Of a stretch of 64,000 nucleotides of DNA, positions 1 through 11,700 are shown one piece after another (the stretch's first letter is position 1; each line of letters begins with the position of its first letter). The notes under the pieces are model-generated. The model saw nothing but the letters and a program-made list of their open reading frames with translations. It searched no databases and was not told the origin of the DNA. A program made the position numbers and the translations under genes. Origin of the DNA: Sphagnum magellanicum (Eukaryota; Streptophyta; Sphagnopsida; Sphagnales; Sphagnaceae); NCBI GenBank assembly GCA_021904315.1, contig CM038911.1, forward strand, positions 24,587,390 through 24,651,389, read 5' to 3'.

Positions 1-1687
1 TAGCTTTTAGGGTTTAGGGTTTAGAAGGACTATTTCATTTGATTGCCACTCATTTGAAACCTATCACTTACTGTATTTTTTCAATGTTTCAGACTCATAA
101 AACTTTGTGCCATTAGGCATTTGCTCAAGAAAGAACAAACAAATAAAAATCACCTACAACTTACATTGGTTGAGTTGTGGACTCACAAAATTCTTATGAT
201 AATTGGCCTAATACTAAAGTTATCTGCAAAGGCATCCTCTCTTTCACCCCCTATCTCTTCTTTCAGTGGTATCCACAAAGTAATGAAATTTTATTAAATC
301 TGAGTGTAAAATGCTGAAACTCTTCACTTAATGCACAAGGTTTGAGAGCTAACTATGGTAGTTGTACATGTAGGAGCAGTGAAAATATTTTGTAGCAGCG
401 GTGGAGGCGCTCAGGGAAAAGGAAAGAGGGGATGAAACTCAGTTTACCACCAAAATTGGTGGAAAAGCTAGTTTGGGTTCATTTCCAGTTACACATTTGA
501 TGCACTACTATGCAGAAACTGACCGTTCTCACCCCCTTAATCACCTAACTTTTCGGATAACTTTATTATGTACGTTTAGTTTCTTAATGAAATTGAAAAA
601 TAAAAAATGTGAGAGATAGGTTCCAATAACAAAATTAACAAGTTTGTTGTGTGTGCATGACACTTAAAACCGATACAACTCAAGTTTGTTGTGTAAAATG
701 AAAATGCAGAAAACACAAAATCAAGGTGTGAAAATCTAACCTTTAATTTTGTTTTCCAATATGTGATCTTGACCATCTATTTGTTGATCACTACTAACTG
801 GCATTCATATGTTTAAGAGACGAGCAACAAAAAAAGATATATTAGGAATTTTGGACTAAAATAAGGAAATGTGTTGGAATAGCCTTATTGATAATAATAT
901 TATATTAAATCATGTAATTTTTCAAATATTTATCTAGCAAATTTGAAGATTATGAGATTGAAATCATTTGTCACAAACATGGTTTAAAAAAAATAAAATT
1001 GTCTCAATTTTTTTGAGGTAGGTTGACGAATAATCATCCACAAAAGTATTTAACCAAATTTGACTAGGATTAATTGCAGATAATAATATTTGTTGTTAAT
1101 AAATCTTCAACTTATCTTGTCCTAATAATCACATTAACAAAAAATAAAATAAAAATCTTTTGACATAAATTGTGTCACTTAATGCAATAGGAGAATTGTT
1201 GCATTAATTAGGTAATTAAAAAATAAATCCATTTGTCATAAACATGAGAAAAACATTGCATTTGAAATGATCAATTGAATTAAAATTCAATGGTGGAATT
1301 GGCTTGGACATGGGGTGTTTGAGCCCCCTACTTACACATTCCAAACCACATAATGTCAAGTTGGAGAAATATGTATTTGAGAAAATAGTTAATTTTAATT
1401 TTAATTTTTTTTTGTTAGGCAGTCTTTTTTATTTATTTTTGGCTTCGATTTTAACACTGGTGATCATCCACAAGGAGATTTAGCCACCTTTTGGCTATAG
1501 GCTAATTATGAAAGTAGAAATTTACTTAAATGGCTTTATATCATGGCTACTTGGTCGAACAATGAGTAGAAACATGGCGATTAATAAGATTTTTTAATCG
1601 ATTTTTGGCGATTTAAAAAAAGGAATATTTGACGTAAAATTTTTTTTTGAAAAAAATTTGCCACCAAAAAAAATCGCTGATATTAGG
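1..1687. other. AT-rich intergenic DNA left of RPL4
   Basis: No gene is supported here. Reading frames are short and lack recognisable domains. A short telomere-like tract (TTTAGGG units) lies at about 5-24. The stretch from about 840 to 1690 is strongly AT-rich with many homopolymer runs. It ends at the RPL4 core promoter. Confidence 0.6.
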
Positions 1688-1790
1688 TATAAATAATAGG
1701 GTTTAGGGTTTAGGGTAACCTAGCCCTAATTCTCGTTGCGAAGCCCTAATCTGGACGGCTACGAATAGGGGTAACTGAACCCTAACCCTA
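1688..1790 (+). promoter_or_regulatory. RPL4 core promoter: TATA box and telo-box clusters
   Basis: A TATAAATA element at 1688-1695 is followed at once by telo-box repeats (GGGTTTAGGGTTTAGGG, 1699-1715). A second cluster in the opposite orientation (AACCCTAACCCTAA) lies at about 1775-1789. Telo-boxes (AAACCCTA) are a known feature of plant ribosomal-protein promoters and 5' UTRs. Position about 130-230 bp before the RPL4 ATG fits that role. The transcription start is inferred, not seen. Confidence 0.7.
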
Positions 1791-1916
1791 ATTTCTGCGA
1801 GGCGGCTTCCTCTGTCTCGTATCTATTGCATCGCTGCGGAAGTTTGTTTCCTTTCGGAGGTTGCGGTTTGGTAGCTTGTGATTTTCCTCTTGCTTGTTGT
1901 CGCAGTGGAAAAAGTC

Positions 1917-4398
1917 ATGGCGGCTGCTGCGCGGCCTTTAGTTACAGTGCAAGGAGGGGAGGGAGATGGAGCAGCAGGATCGGCGACTCTGCCTGCGGTG
2001 TTTTTGGTACCGATTCGACCAGATGTAGTGCAGTCGGTGCATACATCTCTGGCGAAGAACAAGAGGCAGCCGTATGCGGTGAGCACGAAAGCTGGACACC
2101 AGACGTCAGCGGAGTCATGGGGGACTGGAAGAGCCGTGTCGCGTATTCCTAGGGTTCCGGGAGGTGGTACACACCGAGCAGGACAAGGAGCGTTCGGAAA
2201 CATGTGTCGAGGTGGTCGCATGTTTGCTCCCACCAAGATCTGGCGGCGATGGCACAGGAAGGTTAACTTGAACCAGAAAAGGTATGCAATTGCGTCTGCA
2301 TTGGCAGCATCCGCCATTCCGTCCCTGGTTCTTGCCAGAGGCCACCGTATCGAGAAAGTACCAGAGGTACCCTTGGTGCTGGAAGACTCTGTGGAGGCCA
2401 TTGAAAAGACATCGGCTGCAGTTAAGCTGCTGAAGAGAATCGGAGCTTACGAGGATGTCGAGAAGGTCAGAGCCAGCCATAACATCCGCGCCGGTAAGGG
2501 GAAAATGAGGAACAGGAGATATGTTTCTCGCCGGGGCCCTCTCATTGTTTACGGCACTGAGGGTGCCAAGCTCGTGAAGTCTTTCAGGAACGTGCCAGGT
2601 GTGGAGATCGCTTCTGTGAATCGCCTCAATCTGCTTCAGCTGGCTCCTGGTGAGTTCCCATGCCCTCCGAGTTCCGCTATCTATCTTTTGTCTTCAGCAG
2701 CAGGAATGTAACACATTGGGTTTATCACGTTGCGATACTTATGTCTCTGTGGTTTACCAGGAGGTCATCTTGGCCGGTTCATTGTGTGGACAAAGTCTGC
2801 ATTCGAGCAGTTGGATTCCATTTTTGGCACCCATGAGAAGAAATCAGTTGTGAAGAAGAATTATGTACTTCCCCGACCCATCATGGGCAATCCGGATCTT
2901 GCTAGAATCATCAATTCGGATGAGATCCAGAGTGTTGTCCGACCCAAAAAGGTTGAGATCAAGAGACGGGCCCTGAAGAAGAATCCATTGAAGAATCTTG
3001 GAGCTCTTCTGAAACTCAACCCATATGCTAAGACTGCGAGGAGGATGGAGCTTTTGGCCCAGGAACAGCGGGTGAAGGCAAAGGCTGAAAAGCTTGACCT
3101 CAAAAGGAAGACTGTCAAGGTAATTTTTCCACTTCCCTCATGGTCACCCCTAAACCAGTCTTGTTGCTGATGGCTTCCCACTCAATCAGCAACAAGTTGA
3201 TATTGCTGATTGTTGTCACATGCTGCATGTTATTGGTGTTGTTTTAGAGGGGGATTGTTGACATTTGCTGATATTTTAGGAAGTTGATTGGAGAGATTTC
3301 AGAAAAGGTTTTTTGCTTGTAAGTCATCGATGGTTTTATTTTTCTTGATTGGGTTTGGTATAGGGGTATAGTGAGTCAAAAAGAAAATTCAATTTGGAAG
3401 GTGATACCTGCAGTTTTGTCAAGATCAGTGTGACTTTCAAAGATGCAGTACAATCCTGCAGAGTATGGTAGAATGGATATGTTGGCCCACATCAGGCTGT
3501 TCCTTTTTATGTTGTCACTCCAGGTCGTCAATTAAAGCAAGTCATGATGACTCAGTTTTGAGTCCATAATAAGATTTGTGTTGGAAGATGACAATATTAT
3601 TTGAGTCATGTCTTGCATACTAAGGGCTGTCTTGTACTGGTTGATTTGTCCAAGCAGACATGACCACATTCCTTGATTGAACTGTTTTGTCCATATATCT
3701 GAATCTACACCTGGCTTATCCATAGACAATGTGGGATATGTTTGTCCAACCTCCATATGAAGCAGACTCTTGAGAATGCAATAGCACAAGCAATCAGATG
3801 GATGTTCTTAAGTTGCTGTTTTATGTGCTTTGGGGGGACACTCACATGCAGATGATATAGATGTGTGTCTTAGGGGCCTGACCTGATCATGCATCTCCTC
3901 TTAACACTTGGAACACTGGAAATTGTCTGGTTATGTCTTGATTGTCATGTGTATGTAAGAATTATGCATGGCAATATAGTTCCATGTGCAATACAGCTTC
4001 ATCATCTATGTGCCCCATGGTGTTTTCCAGTTTGCTACAATTTTGTGCTTCACATGGAATTCACAAGTCTAGAAATACAAAGATAGTCTACTGAGCAAGA
4101 ATACACAGTGTGAGTGGTTCTGATATTGGGATTGTCTTTTGGTGCAAATTCAGGTTGAAGTGTGGTAGTTGCTGTGAGTGAGCTGCTTAATATTTAAGGA
4201 TGATGAGGCTTGAAAGATAGGTTGTATGTATGTCTGCATTTCATCTGACTCCAAGTTTTCGTTTATGCCATCATTTTGCAGCCGGAGGACAAGGAAACTG
4301 TGAAGAAGGCAGGATCCGCCTGGTACAAGACCATGGTTTCAGACAGTGAGTACACAGAGTTTGAAAACTTCACAAAGTGGTTGGGTGTGTCACAGTAA
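1917..4398 (+). CDS. RPL4: 60S ribosomal protein L4 (uL4), three exons
   Basis: This encodes uL4, a structural protein of the large cytosolic ribosomal subunit that lines part of the peptide exit tunnel. Three exons join in frame: 1917-2649, 2761-3119 and 4282-4398, giving 402 residues, the normal length for plant RPL4. The start at 1917 ([12 protein letters not shown]) matches the usual plant N-terminus. An in-frame ATG at 1878 would add 13 atypical residues. Recognisable segments are the glycine-rich loop [20 protein letters not shown], the region around [15 protein letters not shown], and a lysine-rich eukaryote-specific C-terminal extension ending in KWLGVSQ. Splice sites are CTG/GTGAGT and CAG/GA for intron 1, and AAG/GTAATT and CAG/CC for intron 2. 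A TATA box and telo-boxes lie upstream. No breaks are seen. Confidence 0.97.
3120..4281 (+). other. Long second intron of RPL4
   Basis: This 1,162-bp intron separates the body of RPL4 from its last 38 codons and is ten times longer than intron 1 (111 bp). It begins GTAATT and ends TTTTGCAG. No alternative exon or other gene is supported. A weak box C/D-like pair near 4199-4247 was considered and not accepted as a snoRNA. Confidence 0.8.
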
Positions 4399-6072
4399 GT
4401 TGTCTTTTTGTTCCAGCCTTAATGCTTATTGGGAACTAGACCTGTGGACTGTGGTTTTTCCATGATTATATGTGCCAAAACTATGTTCACTATAAAGCAA
4501 ATTATTAAAGGTGGAGCTCTTCATTAACAAAATACGATGCCATTCATGTCACAGTTGTGTTTTAATTATCTCAGAGGAATTTAAGTGTTGTGTGCTCCAA
4601 TACTTTAGAGGTATTTGTAACTGCTCTTTGTCTGTATGAGTTAGGAAAATAATATCTCTATTAATTGGCTGGGCTTGGTGCCTTTGATAACAAAAGAGGT
4701 ATTTTGTAACTGAGGTAAATGAACGGGAAGTTTTTCAAATTGATTTTGGGGCTTGTTTATGCACAATGACTATTTTGAAGATTTTAGAGGCCAAAGCAGC
4801 AAAAGTAGTTCAGGGTTTAGGGTAATTCCTTTAAACAAACCTGAAGCTAATATGAAATGTCTGGGAAAGCTTTTTCCTTTATAATATAGGCAAGTTTGCC
4901 ATTTGAGCAAAATGCCAATATCCGTGGTGTATAATTTTAACCTTAAGTTTTTTGAATACTGAATACTGTATATGATTGCCAAGGAACCCTGCGACAATCT
5001 TTAATTTTTAAGCTATTGGAATCAAATATTCTAAATCCAAGAAACTACTTGGATTGAAGAAATCCAAGTGGAAATTCTCTGAATCGTTTTGGTTTAGTTG
5101 AAAGTATTTGAAACAATGCTTGCAAGACAAAATAGAGGCGAAGGAAATGTAAAGTGATGGGATAGAGATGTGGAAAGTTGACCACATTAACGTAACGCAT
5201 GATAGTTTAACAGCCATAACGACAAACGTTTAGGGAATGGTTTTATACTGCATTTTGAACAATAGTCAGGGCCACCTGCAAGAAAAATCTATGGGATCTG
5301 AAAATGCCAAAAATCCATACTGATGGAAAGAAGTTCTTGGAATGCAAGGAGTTCAATAATGTCTTCTTCAGAGTGTATTATTCCAGGGTAAATGAATGTG
5401 TTCGATTTTGCTACACAGTCCATATATTGTAAAACCTAATGAAAATCCATAACAACCTGTGAAGGCAGTGATAAAAGATCCTAGTTTCCTGGGGCGTCTA
5501 TCCCAACAATGTACACAAAGATTGAAATTTTCCCATTTTGGGTACAAAATGAATGAATGGGGATTCAATGTTCAATGAGTGCAAAAAGTTAACCAAAAGA
5601 AGGGTCTCACCCTCAATTACTATTGAGCAGCAATAGACCCTATAACCATTAAAAAAAAGACATGGAAAGAGTGGCCATAGATTTCTTTTCTCTCAGATAT
5701 CTTCAGTGAATCGCAGGTGTTTCCCCTTTGGGGTAGGCAAACCTCTCAGTCGCATTACAGTTGTTGGAGTTGCTGGACCTGCAAAGTGTTTTGTTCATCA
5801 ACACTCATGAGAACTGTTGTCAACCCTTCATGCTGCAAGACCACTGTTGCAATGTTTTCAAGAAGAGTTTTAAAATGCAACACTAATAATACCTGTTGTG
5901 CAGGCATTTGTTAAGGCCAGTGAACTACAGCTGAACAGAGCTGTCAAAACCAGTGAACATGAGGAGGGCAAAGATTATTCAATTGTTGGGCTACAGAATT
6001 CAATTCTAAGCAAAGAAACCCTTTCAAATCTCATCTGTGATGATTTTCTTCTTCATAAACATTTTAACACCT
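4399..6072. other. Convergent intergenic region between RPL4 and the 425-aa gene
   Basis: This holds the 3' flanks of two convergent genes. A short telomere-like tract (GGGTTTAGGG) sits at about 4812-4821. I see no further gene; the longer open frames have no recognisable domain and no splice continuity. Confidence 0.55.
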
Positions 6073-8308
6073 TCAGTAATTGTTCATGGGCTTTTGCAGT
6101 TGACTTTGAGAAGCTTCAGAAAAGCAATGTTTACCTTCTGGAGATTTTTCCATATCCTCCTCTTCATCTACTTGCACCGAGTCAATTTCACCTTCACTGT
6201 TGTAATGAAAGCGGGTATGACGACCAGCAAAAGGTGGAGGCCCAAACCCGTCTCTTGAATCTCTCATTGAGATGTGGCTTATGCCCCTGCAAAGCTCCTC
6301 ATATTCCCCACCTTCTTCTTCCACTTCATTTGCTTCATAATTACCCTCATACTCCTGGTACTCCTCATTAGTAGTCATTTCCTGGCTGGCTGCATTCAAC
6401 ATTTTCACTGACCCTTCTGTTATTTTAACAGACCTGCCACCCCTTTGCTTCCAAAGACTTGGCAGCTCAGTTTGGTCTGAGACTCCATCAGTGTCAGCTT
6501 CCCCATCACAGCCTTCCTCATCCTCACCCTTGGCCTCTGGTTTTTCATCTTCCATGCGGGTGATAACCTGCTGCACATCAAAGCTACAAAATGATTAGCC
6601 CTAATTCTGGGTTCAACCACATGATTAACATCGGCAACCTGGTATGATCATGCCATTGTAACCATAGTCGAGGTTTTGATAAAGTTTTTTTCAGACAAAA
6701 AAATTTGAGAAATTTTTGTGTCAGGAAATACCCCTGGCAGCAGGGCATTACCCAGGGCAATGACTGAGGTGGGGCAGTACAGCGGGAGATTAGGTTTCAC
6801 AAACACACACTGGCAACCCACCAGTTCATTGCACTTAGTTGAGGGGTTCTGGTGCCAACCTTATGTATGGAAATTTCCACCAGGCAGGTAGGTAGGTACC
6901 AACCTTGTGTACTGTAATGCCAAGCTTTCAGCTGACAATACAGGTTGTAACAGGCCATCTAAGTTGAGGAGCTCTGGGTACGGAGATTGCAAGATGAGAA
7001 ACTGTGAGTACAGACTACAGATAGGTCTGAGGGATCCCAGTGAAGTACTGACCTTCTCGACAGCTTTGAGCACATCAAGATCTAGGCTACTAGCATCACT
7101 TGCGTCTGAATCAGATGCAGGAGCTGTTGCTGCAGCTTTTCCAAACATGTAAAGGAGCTGCATATCCAGTGGCAAAAGTTCTCCATCCTCCTGCTCCTGT
7201 TCCACTGATCCACAAGTCTTGTCCTTTGAAGTAACTAGTACAAGTGGCTGCTCCATTTGGAGTTCAGGGTTAGACTTCACTGGACTCCACATGTCTGTCT
7301 GGGCTTGCAGGCCCTCCTCCTGGAATTTAGTAGAGAGAGGAAAAACTGGAGATTGTGAGTCGACAGTTGGGAAAGAGGTGGCAGGTGTGTAATATTGACT
7401 CTGACTCATGCTTCCTCCTGCTGAGGATGATGAGAAAAGTGGACTGTAGTACTGCAATGCGTCACCCATTGACTGCTCATTTGCCTTCACTTTCTCCAGC
7501 ATAGATTGCACCTGCGAGAGATGGATCAAGAAGCTCAGGAGGCAAAAAAAACTGCTGGGAAGAATGGCGTGAAGATCAAGATGTTATCAAGATGGCATAG
7601 GACCCTCCTCCGCTGAACCCCAAAACTCTAGCAAGGATCTGAGATTGCATTCTTCTCACATCTCGAAATGGGTGTCAGTCGATTTTCACGTACAATTCCT
7701 GGAGTAGGGACTGCAATCAATTGAAGAAGAGCTTCTTGAGAAGAAAAAGAATAGACTTAGAGAGATAAGCAGCAGCAGCAGCTTGGGGCTTACTTAACTA
7801 CTTACCTGTGAGCGTAGGATTTCTTCACCAGGAGTCCCCGGTGTGCAGCTCTTGAAGGAACGGAGCTTTGAGATGGGAGTCCTTTCGTAAATGGGACTAG
7901 ATTTGCGTCCTCCTCCAGTTTTGTTACCGCAAGGAGTCAAGCCATAGATCGGGGAATCGTTTGTTCTGTCCGCCAGTGGCTTCCGAGTTGTTGTCCTCCT
8001 TGCACTACCAGCTTTCTTGGCTGTCGGCATTACAGCTGAGAAAAACCAAAACCACCGATCACTTATATATCCTTCCCTCACCAGACTTTCTTTCTTTCTT
8101 CCTAAACACTAAACCCTCCCCGCCCACGCAGACAGAAACACACTCAGTTCGATCCACCTCTAAACCAGAAACCAAGCCGAAAGAAAAAACTCAGTTTCAG
8201 TATTGTAGATTGCTTACACCCTTTGGCAGAATGAACCACTGGCGACCCTGCTGCAGACCCAGCTGACTGCTGCTGAGCTTGCTTCCGCGTTGTCCTCCTC
8301 GATTCCAT
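6073..8308 (-). CDS. Unrecognised 425-aa protein with D-box and many S/T-P sites
   Basis: I do not recognise the family. Four minus-strand exons join in frame: 8218-8308, 7806-8035, 7053-7511 and 6073-6570, all with canonical GT-AG sites, giving 425 residues. The N-terminal 110 residues are basic and contain RKPLADRTN (48-56), an exact match to the APC/C destruction-box pattern RxxLxDxxN. About ten Ser/Thr-Pro pairs (for example SPIYGLTP, SPIYERTP, CTPGTP, WSPVKS) could be CDK sites. The C-terminal third is acidic and ends with the block GPPPFAGRHTRFHYNSEGE (about 370-388), which looks like a conserved core. No membrane segment or enzyme motif is visible. I infer a nuclear, cell-cycle-controlled protein. 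If the ATG at 8030 were the start, the protein would lose 32 residues. Exon 4 has a tandem CAGCAG acceptor. Confidence 0.75.
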
Positions 8309-8586
8309 GATCTACAACACGAGATCAACGATACAACAGTCTCCAAACTGGTTGGAAACTGCAAACAGACAGATATCCAACCGTCCTCCACACAGAGGAA
8401 GATCAACTCCTCCTCAAAAAAGGAAAAGAAAACACAACAGCAATACAGCTGCAGATCAGCGGGAGGAGAAGAGAGGAGAGGAGAGTGCAGAGGAGACAAG
8501 ATGCAAGCGAATGCCAAGACGCATGGCGACGTCCGTCCGTCGGCGGCGGTTTCGGGCCGTGGACAGCAAAGAGCGACGCAAGAGAG

Positions 8587-8603
8587 GAACGAACGAACGA
8601 ACG
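8587..8603 (+). repeat. (GAAC)n tetranucleotide repeat
   Basis: About four tandem GAAC units lie in the putative promoter or 5' UTR of the minus-strand 425-aa gene. It is a simple repeat. Confidence 0.8.
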
Positions 8604-8668
8604 TAACATGGCTCTTTTTACACTAATATTGGCGTTGGAATTCAAAAGGGGCTTTTGTCCTGGCTGGC

Positions 8669-8679
8669 TGCAACGGTCA
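8669..8679 (+). promoter_or_regulatory. MSA-like (MYB3R-type) element upstream of the 425-aa gene
   Basis: TGCAACGGTCA matches ten of eleven positions of the plant M-phase-specific activator consensus YCYAACGGYYA. It lies 361 bp upstream of the minus-strand start codon at 8308. MSA elements bind three-repeat MYB factors and drive G2/M expression. A single site can arise by chance, so this is suggestive only. Confidence 0.35.
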
Positions 8680-8725
8680 CGGACGAACGAGAAACGCGGA
8701 CTTGCAGGGAAGGGAAGCAGACCGC

Positions 8726-8753
8726 ATGGATGGATGGATGGATGGATGGATGA
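8726..8753 (+). repeat. (ATGG)n tetranucleotide microsatellite
   Basis: Seven near-perfect ATGG units lie upstream of the 425-aa gene. Confidence 0.9.
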
Positions 8754-11700
8754 GGTTGGAAATCGGTAGAAGGTAGAAACTGGAAACCAGGGTTTGAATT
8801 TTTTTTTCAATTTTAGGTTTGGATTTTCAAAAGTGACTTGGTAATTAATATCATGTGGTATAATAAGTATGGCAAAATTTTCCAAATTTTTAGCAATTGA
8901 TTTTTTATAATTTACACTTCATAAAACAAAATCCAAAACAAATTAATCCACTTTTAATAATAGGTAGAGGGAATAATAGGTAGGGTGTTCTTTGCAAGGG
9001 ATATTAGCCCAGGCCAAAAATGGTGACAAACTCTTCTGGGAAGAGAAATTGATGCAGCCAATGGGAAGGCCCAATCATGCTCTCAAGGAGGCTTGATTTT
9101 TTTCCATAAGTTTGTGGGGGTGAGGGGCGGGGGGGGGAAGGATTTGTTGGCATTTTTCCCTGGTTCCCAATGTGTTTCCATTATGTTCCAATTAAGTTCC
9201 CATCAAGTTCTCACTATGTTTCCCAAGTTCTCAATGTGTTCCCCAACATGTTCTCCATAGCACCTCACTTGTATCCCATATGCTTTGGCAAATGTTGTCC
9301 TCCTTTCACCTACATAGCTGGGCCAAAGCGAAAGAAGACCTTTCTTCCTACTTAGTACTTTTGTTTTGAGAAAGCTCCAGTTTTAATTTGTTTCGAGTGT
9401 GCACAATCTTCAGCTGTGTATAAAATTTGCTTGGGACTTTCTTAAGCCAGAAAACCTAATAAAGCTTGTTGTGCAGAGACACCACCTGGGGAGGAATATC
9501 ACTCAAAATGTGAAGGACAACATGCATGGCCCTGACATGGATTTTATTGGCTGCAGTGAACAGTAGAGGTATTGCTTGTAGATTTGTCTTCTGACTACAT
9601 CATGTAGCAACCTGATCCATGTATGATTCAAGCCTAAATGGTTATTGATGCAACTTCAGGCTTCTATAAACTGTGATTAGATTTTTTTCTTTTAAATTCT
9701 CAGACATGCTTCAATCCCACAATCATTTGTTAGTTTCTTTTGATTGATAGTGAACTTGTATATTGACATGTTTCAGTTCAGATCTTATTCCTCTCAAGAC
9801 ATTATGAAATTGAATTGTCTTCAATCACCAGCGATGTAATTGAAAACAAGTTGATGCATAATTTTGCAAGTATGAACTATGTTGGTGCAAATGCATATGC
9901 CACTCAAAGCCACAAACAGGAGGTCATCTTAGACTCTAGTGCCAGGTGGCTTTATTACAAGTGCTTGTATGGTCGACCACCTGCATCATCATGCAATACC
10001 TGTCCTTGGGGGCATGAGGGAGCTTTGTGGATGATGGCAACTTTCAGATCATTGCAATTTGTGTGCCTTTCTGGCACAGAAGTTGGTTATGTGAGTTCCA
10101 TCTTTCAGTTTGGGTAAAAGTATTCTTGACCTTGCACAGCTGCCTGTTGAGAAACTCACATGTCTGGCGGTCTAGAGTTTTGTTGAAAGGTATTGTTGTG
10201 GTGGGCTTTAGATTTGTTTCGACAGCCTGATTGATAATGTATTATTGGTGGGCAGGAGGGTATTGTAGTTGCAGTGCCATTTCAGCAGTATGTAATCAAT
10301 GGGCAATCTAAAGGTTGAAGTTTTCTGAAATCGAAAGGATTATTCAGAACACAAGGGTTCAAGTGTGGTGAAGGGGATATCTGAGATGAAGAAGTGTAGT
10401 TTTGACACATACAGGTTGAAATGGTGTTGCACCTGTGATGGATGGAAGTTTTGTTGACATTGTGGAAGCCTGAACCTTGGGTTTTTATCAAGAGCATGTG
10501 TAGCTGGTGGATTTCTTGCAGGAGTCTTACAAGGCTACAGCAGTGTCCTCCATTGGTAATGCAGTGTGCACCATGAATTGGGACTTATGTTGTGCTGTTT
10601 TGGGTGTGGCTCCTTCAATGCAACTGGTTCAGAGTTCAACGTGATCACTTGGCAGGAGATCTGTTTGGCTCAACTATAGGAAAGTTTTCAGAATTGTTCC
10701 ATGTGATGCGCATTTATTAAATGCCAGAAGCTGTGTCTTGGATGTGGTTCCAGACAAATGATAGAAAGTGAGCTAAACTCATTACATTATTGCGTCTTAT
10801 ATGTATCCACTGATTCTCTGGATTGGGATTATTCTTCAAGGCATGTATATTGCAAGATATTTCCTAAATCTCCTTCTGATCCTGGATGATGATAACATAT
10901 ATTCTGGCTGGGATCTAGGTTTTCACACACACTACATCAAAATTCTTAGTGTGTTTGCACAGGGCATTCAATCCACTTGTGCTGGCCACAGATCTAAGCC
11001 ATGCAGTAGAGCAGTGGTTTTGTCTTTGTGCAGTATCTGTCAACAGTTCTGCCTTTGCCTCCTGCACTGCCAGGTGAGTTGTCTTTGAGGCTTTCTCCCA
11101 TCAAGACACAGTGTGTGCCACATATCAGAAACATCTTTGGTTTGGAAGTCAGTTTGGTCTTATGAGTTCTATCCTGGATTTTCATTTTGGTACAGTTTTA
11201 CACAGCAGGTGTAGAGAGGTTCATAATGGACAATGACAAATCAGAGAGTTTCTCACAAGGAATAGAAATGCATTCATTGCTTTGTGGATAGATCTTTTTA
11301 CATGTCACGCCTGTTGTATCTTTGTCATAGATGCTAGTCTAGCAGTTAGGATTAGCTACATGCAAACAGTGTGAAGAACTGCTCAGTTTTGTTGCTGGTC
11401 AGAGCTCTGGAATGAGGTCTGAAGTCTAATAGCACTGGGGATATTGGTAGCCTCATCCTACAAGGTCACCTTGCAAAAGACAAGTGTAAGTTCAAATGAG
11501 GTGGACCAGAGTATGCAGCTGGCTGTGTTTTTTACTGCAGGTGGGTTTACAACTTATTGGCAATTATATATATGCTTCTGTGTGGGTCACAGCAATTTTT
11601 CTGTTTATGGAGCTCTTATGCTTCTCCACATAAAAAAGGATCACAGCTGGAGTTTTTGGGACTGTCCTTTCGACCCTTGCAGGCTGGGAGGTACGACTTT

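Noticed and set aside
1826..2152. Alternative plus-strand frame over the RPL4 start
   Set aside because: Out of frame with the clear RPL4 protein.
1823..2480. Long minus-strand open frames opposite RPL4 exon 1
   Set aside because: They mirror the GC-rich RPL4 coding strand and show no domain, splice or start context of their own.
4195..4250. Box C/D snoRNA candidate in RPL4 intron 2 (ATGATGA and CTGA boxes)
   Set aside because: The interval is too short, the terminal stem is weak and no internal D'/C' pair is convincing.
5717..6371. Plus-strand open frames overlapping the 3' part of the 425-aa gene
   Set aside because: Antisense shadow of exon 4; no recognisable domain.
8279..8885. Several overlapping frames on both strands near 8.3-8.9 kb
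   Set aside because: They run through simple GAAC/ATGG repeats and the presumed promoter; low-complexity composition explains them.
9815..10230. Plus-strand frames that could be exons of an extra gene between 9 and 12 kb
   Set aside because: No family recognised and no consistent splice joining; left as an unannotated stretch.
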